This document shows, piece by piece, positions 47,650-56,948 of a DNA stretch of 64,000 bases. The notes under the pieces are model-generated. The model worked only from the letters and a program-made list of their open reading frames with translations, ran no database searches and was not told the origin of the DNA. Position 1 is the first letter of the stretch; each line of letters begins with the position of its first letter. The position numbers and the translations under genes were made by a program. Where the stretch lies: NCBI GenBank assembly GCA_965205965.1, contig CBDBHT010000007.1:620001-684000 (forward strand), written 5' to 3'. This DNA comes from Bin55 sp965205965. Its GTDB lineage: Bacteria; Pseudomonadota; Gammaproteobacteria; Pseudomonadales; Azotimanducaceae.

Positions 47650-48558
47650 ATGGAGTTCGATTGGATCATGATTGTCTGCTGCAGTGCGGTGCTTGCTGGT
47701 TTCGCTATTTATTGTTTCGTGAAATCAGTCGTAGCTCGGCATGCAAGGCTGAGGATAGGTATTAATCCGACGGTTAATACTATGCTTGAAGATATCGACC
47801 CCTATCACGGGGAGTTACCGGACTTATCGCCACAGTTAGTTAGACGCGATGTGGGGACTCATTTGCGAAGTGTGTCGTCGACTGAGCGGAATGTACGGAA
47901 CGATAAAGCAAGTATTGATATTTTCGATCAGCTAAACGTTACAGGTGCTATAAAGAAACCCCCCGTTCACATTCGGGCACAGAAAGTAGTCATGCCTCAA
48001 GAACCCCAAACGCATAATAAGGGTATAGAACGGGAAAAGAGTGCACATGGACCGCTTCGACAGACGGCCAAAAATGCGGTTCAACATCCGGGAACTACGC
48101 AGGATGGTCATTTAAATGCTTCAGTGAATATGATAACCATATCTGCTCTGACGGGTCCTGAAAATCCCTATCCTGGTCTCGAGTTAAAAAAACTTTTTAC
48201 AGTTAACGGTTTGCGCCTTGGACCAGCTGGAATGTTCGACTATCGCCTTCCTTTGTCGAATTCCGCACCGCTCTTCAGTGTGCTCAATGCAAATAAACGT
48301 CGCATATCTTCATTTAATTCAGCATTGATTGATAAAACGAAGACTGACGGTATCGCGTTGTTTATGAAACTTGATGGCCATGATGAAAATCCTCAATTGA
48401 CACTAAAATACATGCTGAAGCTTGCTGGTGAGGTTTGTGAAGTGCTTGGTGGGGAAGTGTGTGACGATTTATGCAACTCCGTCAGTGAGCAGACGATTCA
48501 ACACTACAACCGTCGTATAGCAGAATTCTCACGTGCGCAGCTCTTTATGCGAGCATAA
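47650..48558 (+). CDS. zipA: Cell division protein ZipA
   Basis: A 302-aa inner-membrane protein. The N-terminal helix (MIVCCSAVLAGFAIYCFV) is followed by a basic/polar linker of about 130 residues and a C-terminal FtsZ-binding domain (about 155-300). In that domain, MITISALTGPENPYPGLELK, GMFDYRLPLSNSAPLFSVLN, and KTDGIALFMKLDGHDENPQL fit the ZipA fold. The domain is divergent, so the call leans on position between smc and ligA as well. It anchors the Z-ring to the membrane. AAGAAGG lies just upstream of ATG 47650. Confidence 0.87.
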   Translation: MEFDWIMIVCCSAVLAGFAIYCFVKSVVARHARLRIGINPTVNTMLEDIDPYHGELPDLSPQLVRRDVGTHLRSVSSTERNVRNDKASIDIFDQLNVTGAIKKPPVHIRAQKVVMPQEPQTHNKGIEREKSAHGPLRQTAKNAVQHPGTTQDGHLNASVNMITISALTGPENPYPGLELKKLFTVNGLRLGPAGMFDYRLPLSNSAPLFSVLNANKRRISSFNSALIDKTKTDGIALFMKLDGHDENPQLTLKYMLKLAGEVCEVLGGEVCDDLCNSVSEQTIQHYNRRIAEFSRAQLFMRA

Positions 48559-48621
48559 AAACTGCTAAGCCGTTTAGCCCTAATAATAGGAAGGGATTTG
48601 TAATAAATTGGAGCATGGTCC

Positions 48622-50625
48622 GTGGTAGAGGATCCGGGTCAGCAGCTTGAATCCCTACGAGACGAGATTAGACACCATCTGTATCGTTATCACGTCCTTG
48701 ATGATCCGGAGATTGATGACGAGGTGTACGACAAACTCTTTGATCGGCTGGTAGACCTCGAAAGCAAGTATCCGGAACTGATTACATCCGACTCTCCGAC
48801 TCAAAGGGTCGGTGCGCCTCCGGCGGACCATTTGGGTAAGGTTGACCATGTTATTCCAATGCTTTCGCTTAACAAAGTATCGAGCCGGGAAGAATTGTTT
48901 GCATGGTCACGTCGATGTTTTGACCGTCTCGGCGTGGAAAAACTTGAATTCGTTTGTGAGCCAAAGATTGACGGTGTTGCCGTGAGCCTGACGTACGAAA
49001 ATGGTCTGCTGACTTGTGCTGCAACCCGTGGCGACGGGGTACAAGGGGAGGATATAACTGCAAACGCTAAAACCGTTCCCTCGATTCCATTGCGACTTGC
49101 AAGTACTTCCCCCGAACTTGTTGAGATTCGCGGCGAAATCTACATGCCGATTGCGGGATTCCAAAAATTTAACGAAATAGCGAGGCAGAATACAACTCGG
49201 TTGTTCAAAAATCCGAGAAACAGTGCCGCGGGGAGTTTGCGCCAAGAGGACCCTCGGGTCACCGCCAATCGGCCACTAACGATGTTCTGCTATGCGGTGG
49301 GACAGTCAAGCCAGGACTTTCAGCCACAAAATCAGATTGAATTGACGGATGCATACCGAGCATGGGGATGTCGTGTAAATCGACATCTTACAGTCTGTCA
49401 CTCAATCGAGTCTTGCATGGACTACATTGACGAAATTGCGGCTAAACGAGATTCGCTTCCGTATGAAATCGACGGTGTCGTTGTAAAAGTAAACGACTTC
49501 AAGCTGCGTAGGCTACTAGGTACAGTAGCTCGTGCTCCAAGATGGTCCGTTGCGTTTAAATATCCGTCTCAGGAAGTATGTACGAGGCTTCTCGACGTTG
49601 AATTTCAGGTAAGCCGGACGGGTACACTAACGCCAGTAGCTCGGCTAGAACCAGTAAGTGTGGGCGGAGTTACGGTCTCCAATGCCACACTGCATAACGT
49701 TGATGAAATTCAACGGTTGAATTTACATATTGGCGATACACTGAAAGTGCGTCGTGCTGGTGACGTAATTCCCAATATCGTGGAAGTGGTACGGAAGGGA
49801 GAGAATCGTCGGCACATTGAAGTTCCCAACCAATGTCCTGCTTGTGGTGGCAAAGTGGTGAGCGAATCTGGTGAAGTAGTTATTCGGTGTATTGCAGATA
49901 TGGATTGTCCAGACCAGCAGAGACAACGTTTGCACCACTTCATGTCACGCTTAGCACTGGACGTTGATGGTCTGGGCGACTCTACGATAGCCCAGTTAAT
50001 CCATGCGAATTTAGTTTCAAGTTACAGCGATCTTTTTCAACTTAATAAATCAGATATTGCCGCACTTGAGCACTTAGGTGAAAAATCTGCGGATTCGTTG
50101 GTACGGAATATCGAACGAAGTAAGAATACGACGTTTGCTAGGTTTCTGTATGGTTTGGGAATTGCCGATGTCGGAGAGACGACGGCGGAGACTCTCGCGA
50201 ATCGGTACCAGACAGTGGATAACTTATTGAACGCATCCAGCGAATCTCTGGAAGAGCTTGAAGATGTCGGACCGAATATAGCAGCTAGTATTCAGCAGTA
50301 TTTCTCCAAAGAAAAGAATCGGGAAGAAATACGCAAGCTGCTTGAGCTCGGTATTGCTTGGCCAATTGATGAATATGCTTCCAATCGTCCGTTAGGGGAT
50401 GAAACGTGGGTTTTGACGGGCAAACTTGAATCTATGTCTCGCGATGAAGCGAGATCGAAGTTACGAGGACTGGGAGCAAAAGTGGCAGGTACCGTGTCTA
50501 AGAAAACCACATGCGTCGTCGTGGGTGCGAATGCTGGAGAAAAGCTGGAAAAGGCAAAACGTTTTGGGGTAAAAGTTATTGATGAGTCTACATTTCGAGT
50601 ATTTCTTGAGAATTGCAACAACTAG
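48622..50625 (+). CDS. ligA: NAD-dependent DNA ligase LigA
   Basis: A 667-aa enzyme with all family domains. They are the Ia domain (YHVLDDPEIDDEVYDKLF), the adenylation domain with the nucleophile Lys in CEPKIDGVAVSLTYENG, the OB fold (RTGTLTPVARLEPV), the zinc finger (CPACGG ... CIADMDCPD), helix-hairpin-helix repeats (LEHLGEKSADSLV, LEDVGPNIAASI) and the C-terminal BRCT domain (LTGKLESMSRDEARSKLRGL). It seals nicks during replication and repair using NAD+. The start is GTG 48622; length is standard. Confidence 0.96.
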   Translation: MVEDPGQQLESLRDEIRHHLYRYHVLDDPEIDDEVYDKLFDRLVDLESKYPELITSDSPTQRVGAPPADHLGKVDHVIPMLSLNKVSSREELFAWSRRCFDRLGVEKLEFVCEPKIDGVAVSLTYENGLLTCAATRGDGVQGEDITANAKTVPSIPLRLASTSPELVEIRGEIYMPIAGFQKFNEIARQNTTRLFKNPRNSAAGSLRQEDPRVTANRPLTMFCYAVGQSSQDFQPQNQIELTDAYRAWGCRVNRHLTVCHSIESCMDYIDEIAAKRDSLPYEIDGVVVKVNDFKLRRLLGTVARAPRWSVAFKYPSQEVCTRLLDVEFQVSRTGTLTPVARLEPVSVGGVTVSNATLHNVDEIQRLNLHIGDTLKVRRAGDVIPNIVEVVRKGENRRHIEVPNQCPACGGKVVSESGEVVIRCIADMDCPDQQRQRLHHFMSRLALDVDGLGDSTIAQLIHANLVSSYSDLFQLNKSDIAALEHLGEKSADSLVRNIERSKNTTFARFLYGLGIADVGETTAETLANRYQTVDNLLNASSESLEELEDVGPNIAASIQQYFSKEKNREEIRKLLELGIAWPIDEYASNRPLGDETWVLTGKLESMSRDEARSKLRGLGAKVAGTVSKKTTCVVVGANAGEKLEKAKRFGVKVIDESTFRVFLENCNN

Positions 50626-50638
50626 TAAGTGTCTTACG

Positions 50639-51229
50639 ATGACCACGGTCATCGTCGTATTGTGCTGTGGTTTTTTTGATGGCGGACGGCCATCAAATCC
50701 AAACGATATATGTTCCGTTTTTCAAGAGAAACGAGGGTGGTTTAAATGGGCCATTCGAGCGGAGGAGAGATGGAACATTAAACTAGCTATTTTGATGGCG
50801 GTTATATATAAAGAATCCTCGTTTGACCGAAACGCGCGTCCTCCCAGAAAACGGCTTTTAGTTATCTTTCCAGGAAGGCGTCCTTCTACCGCACTGGGGT
50901 ACGCACAAGCACTCCGTGGTACTTGGTCTGATTATCAAAAGGCCTCAAATCGAAAAAACTCCAGTCGCAAAAATTTTGGCGATTCGATAGATTTTGTGGG
51001 CTGGTACTTGGACCGCGCAGCTCGAGATCTAATGATCTCGAGGTCCGATGCGAAGAATCTTTACGTTGCATACCACGATGGTATAGCTGGCTATAGATCA
51101 AAAAGATGGACTATGAATAAATGGCTAAACTCCGCCGCCAGCAAAGTAGAACGCCAAGCGGCGTTGTACCAGGTGCAGCTAGACCACTGCAAGAGAGGCC
51201 CTGCTCGGAAGTATGCTAGTCGGCACTAG
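50639..51229 (+). CDS. Lytic transglycosylase (SLT domain) lipoprotein
   Basis: A 196-aa protein beginning at ATG 50639 (an upstream frame to 50579 overlaps ligA). The short signal TTVIVVLCCGFFDGG contains a plausible lipobox (LCCG), so it should be a lipoprotein in the envelope. The SLT core carries the catalytic Glu in AVIYKESSFDRNARPPRKR, then STALGYAQALRGTWSDY and LYVAYHDGIAGY, matching a family of small gammaproteobacterial transglycosylases that cleave peptidoglycan. Its TAG stop coincides with the TA target of an IS630 insertion. The sequence beyond the insertion also restores a TAG, so the product length is unchanged. Confidence 0.85.
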   Translation: MTTVIVVLCCGFFDGGRPSNPNDICSVFQEKRGWFKWAIRAEERWNIKLAILMAVIYKESSFDRNARPPRKRLLVIFPGRRPSTALGYAQALRGTWSDYQKASNRKNSSRKNFGDSIDFVGWYLDRAARDLMISRSDAKNLYVAYHDGIAGYRSKRWTMNKWLNSAASKVERQAALYQVQLDHCKRGPARKYASRH

Positions 51230-51835
51230 TGTATAGTCATGTTTCAATTTCCGGGTAGAGACTTTTAAGTTTGGTGCGAGCGTTGCTGGTGGAGAAGTGC
51301 CAGTCGATCCCGGTCTGTTGCCGGTTTTGCTCTCGGTACCAGGAGGTGACCCGTTTCTTGACGCTGGAGAGGTTGATCAGTCGGTCGTTCAGAGCCTGAC
51401 GGGTGAGCACGCTGAGTTCTACTTCGGCGATGTTCAACCAGCTGCCATGTTTAGGCGTGCACACCAGTTTCAGGCGATCCATCACCCGTTGTGCTTCCTC
51501 GGGCGGGAAGGCGGTATACAAGGAACCGATATCATGGGTATTCAGGTTGTCGCAGACCAGGGTGATCTGTTCCACCGACCGGAACCGGGGGGCGTCCACC
51601 AAGCTACGGATCCGCGCAGCCCAATCGCTAGCTGTGCGTCGGCTCGACACCCCAACCTCTCTCCACTGACCCAGCGGCTCCACGAACATCCATACCGTGC
51701 AGCATCCTTCTCGCGTGTATTCGTAATCCACCTTGGAGGGAGGCCGACCTGAAGCTATCGGCCTCGACTGCCGGGTCTCGGACAGCAGCTGATACGGCTG
51801 TTCGTCCATACACACGATGGGGAAGCGCGGGTCGC

Positions 51836-53512
51836 AGCAATTCCCCGTATAGCCCCAACCCCGCTATAGGTATGGGCTTTGCGCATTGGCTTTCGCGATA
51901 ATAAGAGCGTAGGCTTATCGTTTGAGGGCGGATGATAGGTTAATATAGAGTTACCAGACAAACGAGGTATCCAAGGATGGGTGCGTTGAAGTTGCGCAAG
52001 GATGTGAGCAAGCCCGGATTGCTGCGGGTGGTTCGTGAAGTATTTGAGGGGGTCGTTGAGAAGGTTTGCGGGCGGAAGTTTTCCACCGGCGACTGTCTGA
52101 TGTCGGGTCTGGCGGTGTTTCTGGAGAAGCACGCTTCGCTGCTGCAGTTTGATTTAACGAGGCAGCGGCACTCGGTGGTGGAGATGAATCTGCATCGTCT
52201 GTACGGTCTGGCGCAGGTTCCCTGCGACACGACCCTGCGCCGTCGCCTGGATCCGATCTCGCCGGTGCGGTATCGGCGGGCGTTTCAGCAGGTTCTGCAA
52301 CGCGCCCAGCGCGGCAAGGTGCTGCAGCGGATGTCGGCGTGGCGCGGTCATTATCTGGTAGCCGTGGATGGTACCGGCACCTTTTCCTCCCAGCGGGTTC
52401 ACGGTCCGTGCTGTCTGCGGGCCCGGCACCGCAACGGTTCGACCACGTACTCCCATCAGCAGTTGTGTGCGGTGATGGTGCATCCGGATCAGCGGCAGGT
52501 GCTGCCGATGGCGATAGAAGCGGTTTGCAACGGGGATGGCTCGACGAAGAACGACTGCGAGCGGGGTGCCTGGGCCCGGCTAGTTCCGGTCCTGGCTTCG
52601 CTTTATCGGCGCATGAAGCTGATCGTGATTGCCGATGGGCTGTTCTCGCAGGGTCCCCAGATCCGGCTGCTGCAGGAGCATGGACTGCGCTTTCTGCTGG
52701 TGGCTCGGGCGGGCGACCATCCGCATCTGCAGGCTCAGCTGGATCGTTCCGATGCGCCCTGGTTTGCGGATCCCTCGCCCGAAGGGCAGGAGCGGGATCG
52801 CCAGCTGCGCGTGGTGCCGGAGGTGGAACTGAATGCTGCGAACCCCGACCTGAAGGTCCAGGTGCTGCAGAGTTCGGCGCGGCGTGGCTCCGGCGAGGAT
52901 GCGCGGCGGGCGTTCACCTGGGTCACCGATCTGCCGCTCAATCCGCATAACGCCAGCGAACTGGCTCGCGCGGCTCGCAGTCGCTGGAAGATCGAGAACG
53001 AGACCTTCAACACGCTGAAGAACGTCCAGTACCTGGAACACAACTTCGGACACGGAACCCAGCACCTGTCGGATACTTTCGCTGCGCTGATGCTGCTGGC
53101 GTTCCTGATCGACCAGCTGCTGGAAATGGCCTGCCCCGTCATGAAGCAAATCTTCGCCAAGTGCTATACCCGAACCGCAACGTGGGAACGTCTGCGCAGC
53201 AGTTTCTGTGCGGTAGCTTTCCGCAACTGGCAGGAACTGTACGGCCACGCCCTCGGGATCTACACCGCGTACCTCGCCTACGATACGTCCTGACGGCCGA
53301 CCGCCTCTCCAGCTGCTCGATGAAGAAGATCGGGATGTCCCGCCCGAGACCCCATGCCGCCCTGACGGTCAAGAGACCTGCATATCGATGCCCGGAACTC
53401 GTTCCAACGCACAACGACATGCCGTGCAAACCGTCTGAAAACGTCGGTTCCCCGTACCGAAACATGAAAAGACCGACATCAAGCCCAAAATGAAACTATA
53501 CGGGGAATTGCT
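51836..53512 (+). mobile_element. IS4-family element with terminal repeats and 11-bp target duplication
   Basis: The 1677-base element has terminal repeats AGCAATTCCCCGTATAG on both sides. GCGCGGGTCGC (51825-51835 and 53513-53523) is the target duplication, matching the 10-12 bases known for IS4. The transposase gene is intact. With clean duplication and an open gene, it looks like one of the youngest insertions in the window. Derivatives lie at 14199-14399 and 33963-35803. Confidence 0.93.
51977..53293 (+). CDS. IS4-family transposase
   Basis: A 438-aa DDE transposase, apparently complete. N-terminal LRKDVSKPGLLRVVREVF and GRKFSTGDCLMSGLAVFLEK precede the catalytic core. The core has the first Asp in LVAVDGTGTFSSQ, the second in LIVIADGLFSQG, and the C-terminal Y-(2)-R-(3)-E-(6)-K-like signature in ARSRWKIENETFNTLKN. 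The GC-rich codon use differs from the chromosomal genes. ATG 51977 matches the start seen in the remnant at 35660. Confidence 0.92.
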   Translation: MGALKLRKDVSKPGLLRVVREVFEGVVEKVCGRKFSTGDCLMSGLAVFLEKHASLLQFDLTRQRHSVVEMNLHRLYGLAQVPCDTTLRRRLDPISPVRYRRAFQQVLQRAQRGKVLQRMSAWRGHYLVAVDGTGTFSSQRVHGPCCLRARHRNGSTTYSHQQLCAVMVHPDQRQVLPMAIEAVCNGDGSTKNDCERGAWARLVPVLASLYRRMKLIVIADGLFSQGPQIRLLQEHGLRFLLVARAGDHPHLQAQLDRSDAPWFADPSPEGQERDRQLRVVPEVELNAANPDLKVQVLQSSARRGSGEDARRAFTWVTDLPLNPHNASELARAARSRWKIENETFNTLKNVQYLEHNFGHGTQHLSDTFAALMLLAFLIDQLLEMACPVMKQIFAKCYTRTATWERLRSSFCAVAFRNWQELYGHALGIYTAYLAYDTS

Positions 53513-54162
53513 GCGCGGGTCGCAAGGTTGCGAATAGAGCTGCAATAGCTGTTCCATGCGTGCCACAAAGGCCCGTCCTGCTTGGGGGGAATGCATCACA
53601 TCACCTTCCGCCACGGCTTCAGGTCGTTTTTTTTAGCGTCTGTCGAACGGTCTCGTGCGATAGGGAATCCACCAGCTCCAGTTCCACCACCTTATCCGCC
53701 AGCAGTCGCAGCGTCCAGCGACTACGGCCCTCCGGAGGGGTCGAACAGGCCAGTCGAGTCATCTGTGCTTCCAGGCGCCCATCCACTTTCCTCGGCACCG
53801 GGACCCCCGCAATCGGCGGGATAGTGCCGCCGCCGGACCTTCCAGAACCGCTCGTTTGCGCCAGCTCTGAAGGGAACGTTCCGTCACCTCCAGAGCCTCG
53901 GCCATCCGACGATCCAGCTATGCCGGACCCCACGGACCCTGATCACACTTCAACAACGCCCGTGCTCGGGTCACCTTCCATCCTGCCATCACCCGCCGCC
54001 GACCACGGCTGCCCCGGGCGATCCTCGACAACTCCTCGCGTTCCTCTTCCGTGAGCTTCAACACATGCCTGACTGACATTCGACCCTCCTTGATCAACCG
54101 CCATAGACTTATCATAGCAAAACGCTCTACTACCCGAAATATCAGACCTGACGTAATACTAG

Positions 54163-54518
54163 TCTCGTCTCGATATGTCACTCGGTAAAGTAGGACCAGA
54201 GTGATCATCGGAAATAAGCAAACTCCCATCTGAGTACACGATTACATCGTTCGGTCTACCACCTAGTGATTTTCTTAACTGGCCAACCGGTAGCTAAAGT
54301 GCAAATAGTACATTTCACCTTCTTCGAACATCATTACGCTGATCAGATAACTGACTTTATATGAACGGTTCCACGAGCTGTGTTCAGCGATAAAAAGTGT
54401 ATTTTGTATTTCGGTGGAACCATCTTACCCGTGTAGAAAGTAATACTTGGCGCAGCTAGGTGAGCCTGTATTTTGAACGTGGGTGGCACATAGTCACTAG
54501 TAACAGCTTTTTTTTGCA
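54163..54518. other. Intergenic stretch between IS630 and the IS256 left end
   Basis: About 355 bases without an open frame of note. It would be the remaining chromosomal sequence between two IS elements, but I recognise nothing in it. A run of eight T (about 54508-54515) directly precedes the IS256 end. Confidence 0.5.
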
Positions 54519-54656
54519 GTTGTGTCAAGAATTTTCTGCAATTTCCGGTGGGAGTGGAAACCCGCCCATATGGGCAATGGTATTCGTTTAGTGAATTTTA
54601 CCATTCGGTTAAGGATTCGGTCTCGGGCCTTGGTTATCCGCTGATTTTTTATTCCG

Positions 54657-56948
54657 TTAGCGAGTTGCCGGTGCTCCTCTTCCTCGCTGCCACTTTCCGA
54701 CCGGTTTTCGGGATCGCCGCTCATAGGACCGGCCCGGACGGAGTCGTTGCCGACACCGGACGATCTCGCCGACAATACGAGCCACGGTTTCCCGGAGGGC
54801 GGATGCCTGCTGAAGTAGCAGGCTCTCGATGTTGGCCGCCACCGCCGCAAGTCCGTGCTTGACATTCGTCTGCATCAGCGGCTTGCCGTCGTTCGGCAGC
54901 CCCCCGTTCACATGATCCTCGCCATGGTTGGCGAACAGCCGGGTCATGGTAATCAGGGTGAAGCATGCATACAGTTCCTGTTTCACGCCGCGCGCGCTTT
55001 GCCCATGAAAGTCCTCAACCTCCATCAGCCGTTTGGATACCTTGTACAGTTCCTCGATGCCCCATCTCGCGTGATACAGATCCGACAGCTGCTCGATGGA
55101 ATACTGGTCCCGGTCCAGCAGGGTCGTGCCCAGGATGAAGACGGTATCGCCCACGGCATATTGCACCAGCCGCAAGCGGTGCGGGTCGAATGCGGCGGCT
55201 CCGGGGTTCCTTCGGCGTAGTCGGGTCAGCGTGCGTTGGCGGGGAACGACCTCGATGACCGTATCCCGGCGGCCGCCGTGGATGAAGCGGTCGACATCGA
55301 TACCGGTTTTCCGTTTCATCCGGAACACCGCGTGCAGTCCCCGGATCGCATGCGCGTGCAGCATCTCATAGGAATAGTAGCCCCGGTCATAGACCACCAC
55401 ATCGTTCGCCGACAGCACGTTCAGGTGGGCCAGTGCCGCCGCGCGTTCGTTTCCATGCGCATGCAGGTCGAAGTCGACCGGTAGTCGGGCCTGCAGCCGA
55501 TACAGGCAACTCACCAGACCCTGCGGATAATGGGCACCGTCTACCGGCGTCCGCCAGCCTTCATGCACCCGTCCGCGCGGCAGGTTCAGGTAGGTTCCAT
55601 CGACCGCAAACACCCGATGCCCCTGCCACCGCCGATCCGTGTCGGGTCGGACTTTCCGTGCGTGCCGGGGTCGTGCCTCGGCGTCGAAGACCACCTTGAG
55701 GATTTCCTGGTGCAAGGTCTTGAACAGCTGCTCGTCCAGCCTGGCCCGGGCACTGCAGATGGAGGACGGCGACACCGGAGCCGGCTGTGGCAGTTCGATC
55801 CCCATCGTCCGGCACTGCCCCCACAGTTCGGCCAGCGTGGTCGCATATCCCGGACGCCCCTTCGAGAACACCAGCCGGAAAACGAACAGCACGACCACCA
55901 GCGTGTTCAGCACGCGCCGCCGCCGCTGCCAGAGCCGGTCATGCCGGTTGGCGACACCCACGAGCGTCTCGACGATGCCGCTCCAGAGCCGGACAAACGT
56001 ATCCTCCGGAGCCAAGACTGTTGCCGGTGACCTGCGGGAACGGCGTCCGGATCGACGGGAACCGGTCAGCAGCACCTGCTTCCAGGCTTTCGTCAGCGGA
56101 TACAGGTAAACGTCCTTCGGCGTCCTGCCTGCCTCCGATGCATTCGCCTTGCGTCCCTTCGTCCGACCAATGCACTGCCAGTTGGCCGCACGGTAGCAGG
56201 TCCCCCGGTACTTCGCCGGATCCACAAAGGTCTCCGCCAGTACCGGCTCCAGGCCGTGCCGCTCCTTCCAGTCCCCGGGCAGCCGCCGAACCGCCATCGA
56301 CAGGGCCTTCGAGGCCAGATACGGAACCCGAACCCAAGGGAAGATCAGGAACCGGGAGTTGTTCACCACCCCCTTCAGCCGCTTCGCCCGATCCCGCCAG
56401 CCAATCCAGGCGTCACGACAGGGAAGCCGGGTCGTGCCCGCCTCAAACAGCAGACAGCCCAGCTTGCGACCCCGACGATCCCGCAGCCAGTAGCGCAGGA
56501 AACAGCCGAACGGATGCCGGTAACCCAGCTCATGATGCCGATCCACCAATTCCTTCCATTCCTCAATGGCCTCCCCCTCCGCCACAACCTCCAGTTCCAG
56601 CGGCATCAGCTCCTTCAACTCACACTCTATGGCGGAGCCCGGATCCGAGCGACTCGTATGCCGCGGTCTCCGACCCCCGGTTCCCGTTCTCGATCCCGGT
56701 CGCTTCGCCGGCAGCGACACGATGCCGCCGGACTCCAGCTGCTCCAGCATCCGCAGACAGGACCCCAGTCGATCCCGACCCTTCGGCGTGAACCAGCCCA
56801 GATGAGTGCACAGGGTGGCAGCCAGCTCATGGCGGCTCAGTGCCGGAAACATTTTCACCGTCTTCTGAAGGTCCGCAATCTGACGGCGGGTCAGCCGCGT
56901 GCCACAAAAGGTGGTCGACTTCAGGTTCTCGATTCGGGAATCCATCAC
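54657..56948 (-). CDS. DruA-like (DUF4338) domain fused to IS4-family transposase
   Basis: One 763-aa open frame contains two parts. Residues about 1-290 match the DUF4338/DruA pattern: TRRQIADLQKTVKMFPALSR and a winged-helix-like start, then LVDRHHELGYRHPFGCFLRY, GCLLFEAGTTRLPCRDAWIG, NNSRFLIFPWVRVPYLASKA and GLEPVLAETFVDPAKYRGTC followed by YRAANWQCIG. DruA is a component of Druantia anti-phage systems. Its exact activity is not established. Residues about 330-760 form an IS4 DDE transposase: FAVDGTYLNLPRG (first Asp), VVVYDRGYYSYEML (second) and LYHARWGIEELYKVSKRLME (Y-R-E-K signature). The fusion is continuous with no frameshift. Whether the N-terminal part serves transposition or host/phage interaction is open. 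Confidence 0.85.
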   Translation of the reverse strand: MMDSRIENLKSTTFCGTRLTRRQIADLQKTVKMFPALSRHELAATLCTHLGWFTPKGRDRLGSCLRMLEQLESGGIVSLPAKRPGSRTGTGGRRPRHTSRSDPGSAIECELKELMPLELEVVAEGEAIEEWKELVDRHHELGYRHPFGCFLRYWLRDRRGRKLGCLLFEAGTTRLPCRDAWIGWRDRAKRLKGVVNNSRFLIFPWVRVPYLASKALSMAVRRLPGDWKERHGLEPVLAETFVDPAKYRGTCYRAANWQCIGRTKGRKANASEAGRTPKDVYLYPLTKAWKQVLLTGSRRSGRRSRRSPATVLAPEDTFVRLWSGIVETLVGVANRHDRLWQRRRRVLNTLVVVLFVFRLVFSKGRPGYATTLAELWGQCRTMGIELPQPAPVSPSSICSARARLDEQLFKTLHQEILKVVFDAEARPRHARKVRPDTDRRWQGHRVFAVDGTYLNLPRGRVHEGWRTPVDGAHYPQGLVSCLYRLQARLPVDFDLHAHGNERAAALAHLNVLSANDVVVYDRGYYSYEMLHAHAIRGLHAVFRMKRKTGIDVDRFIHGGRRDTVIEVVPRQRTLTRLRRRNPGAAAFDPHRLRLVQYAVGDTVFILGTTLLDRDQYSIEQLSDLYHARWGIEELYKVSKRLMEVEDFHGQSARGVKQELYACFTLITMTRLFANHGEDHVNGGLPNDGKPLMQTNVKHGLAAVAANIESLLLQQASALRETVARIVGEIVRCRQRLRPGRSYERRSRKPVGKWQRGRGAPATR

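Larger units (their letters stand above)
51229..54160 (-). mobile_element. IS630-family element interrupted by an IS4-family element
   Basis: The ends are TAGTGTATAGTCATG at the left and, read inward, TAGTATTACGTCAGG at the right, with TA on both flanks. The minus-strand transposase is in pieces. 53918-54090 encodes the N-terminus (MSVRHVLKLTEEEREELSRI). 53619-53900 encodes the middle, ending QTLKKT at a run of A that may be a programmed shift. 51237-51825 encodes MCMDEQPYQLL with the first Asp, VCDNLNTHD and HGSWLNIAEVELS. The IS4 element at 51836-53512 splits the gene just before the CMDE motif. Confidence 0.85.

Noticed and set aside
50639..50700. Intrinsic terminator after ligA (ACCAC ... 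GTGGTTTTTTT)
   Set aside because: The stem is only about five bases, the loop is long and it lies inside the start of the transglycosylase gene.
55786..56791. Long plus-strand frame of 334 codons opposite the DruA-transposase gene
   Set aside because: Pro/Arg/Ser-rich antisense shadow of a GC-rich gene.
54657..56948. A complete Druantia defence locus
   Set aside because: Only a DruA-like domain is present, fused to a transposase within IS boundaries. No large helicase (DruE) or other Druantia genes are nearby.
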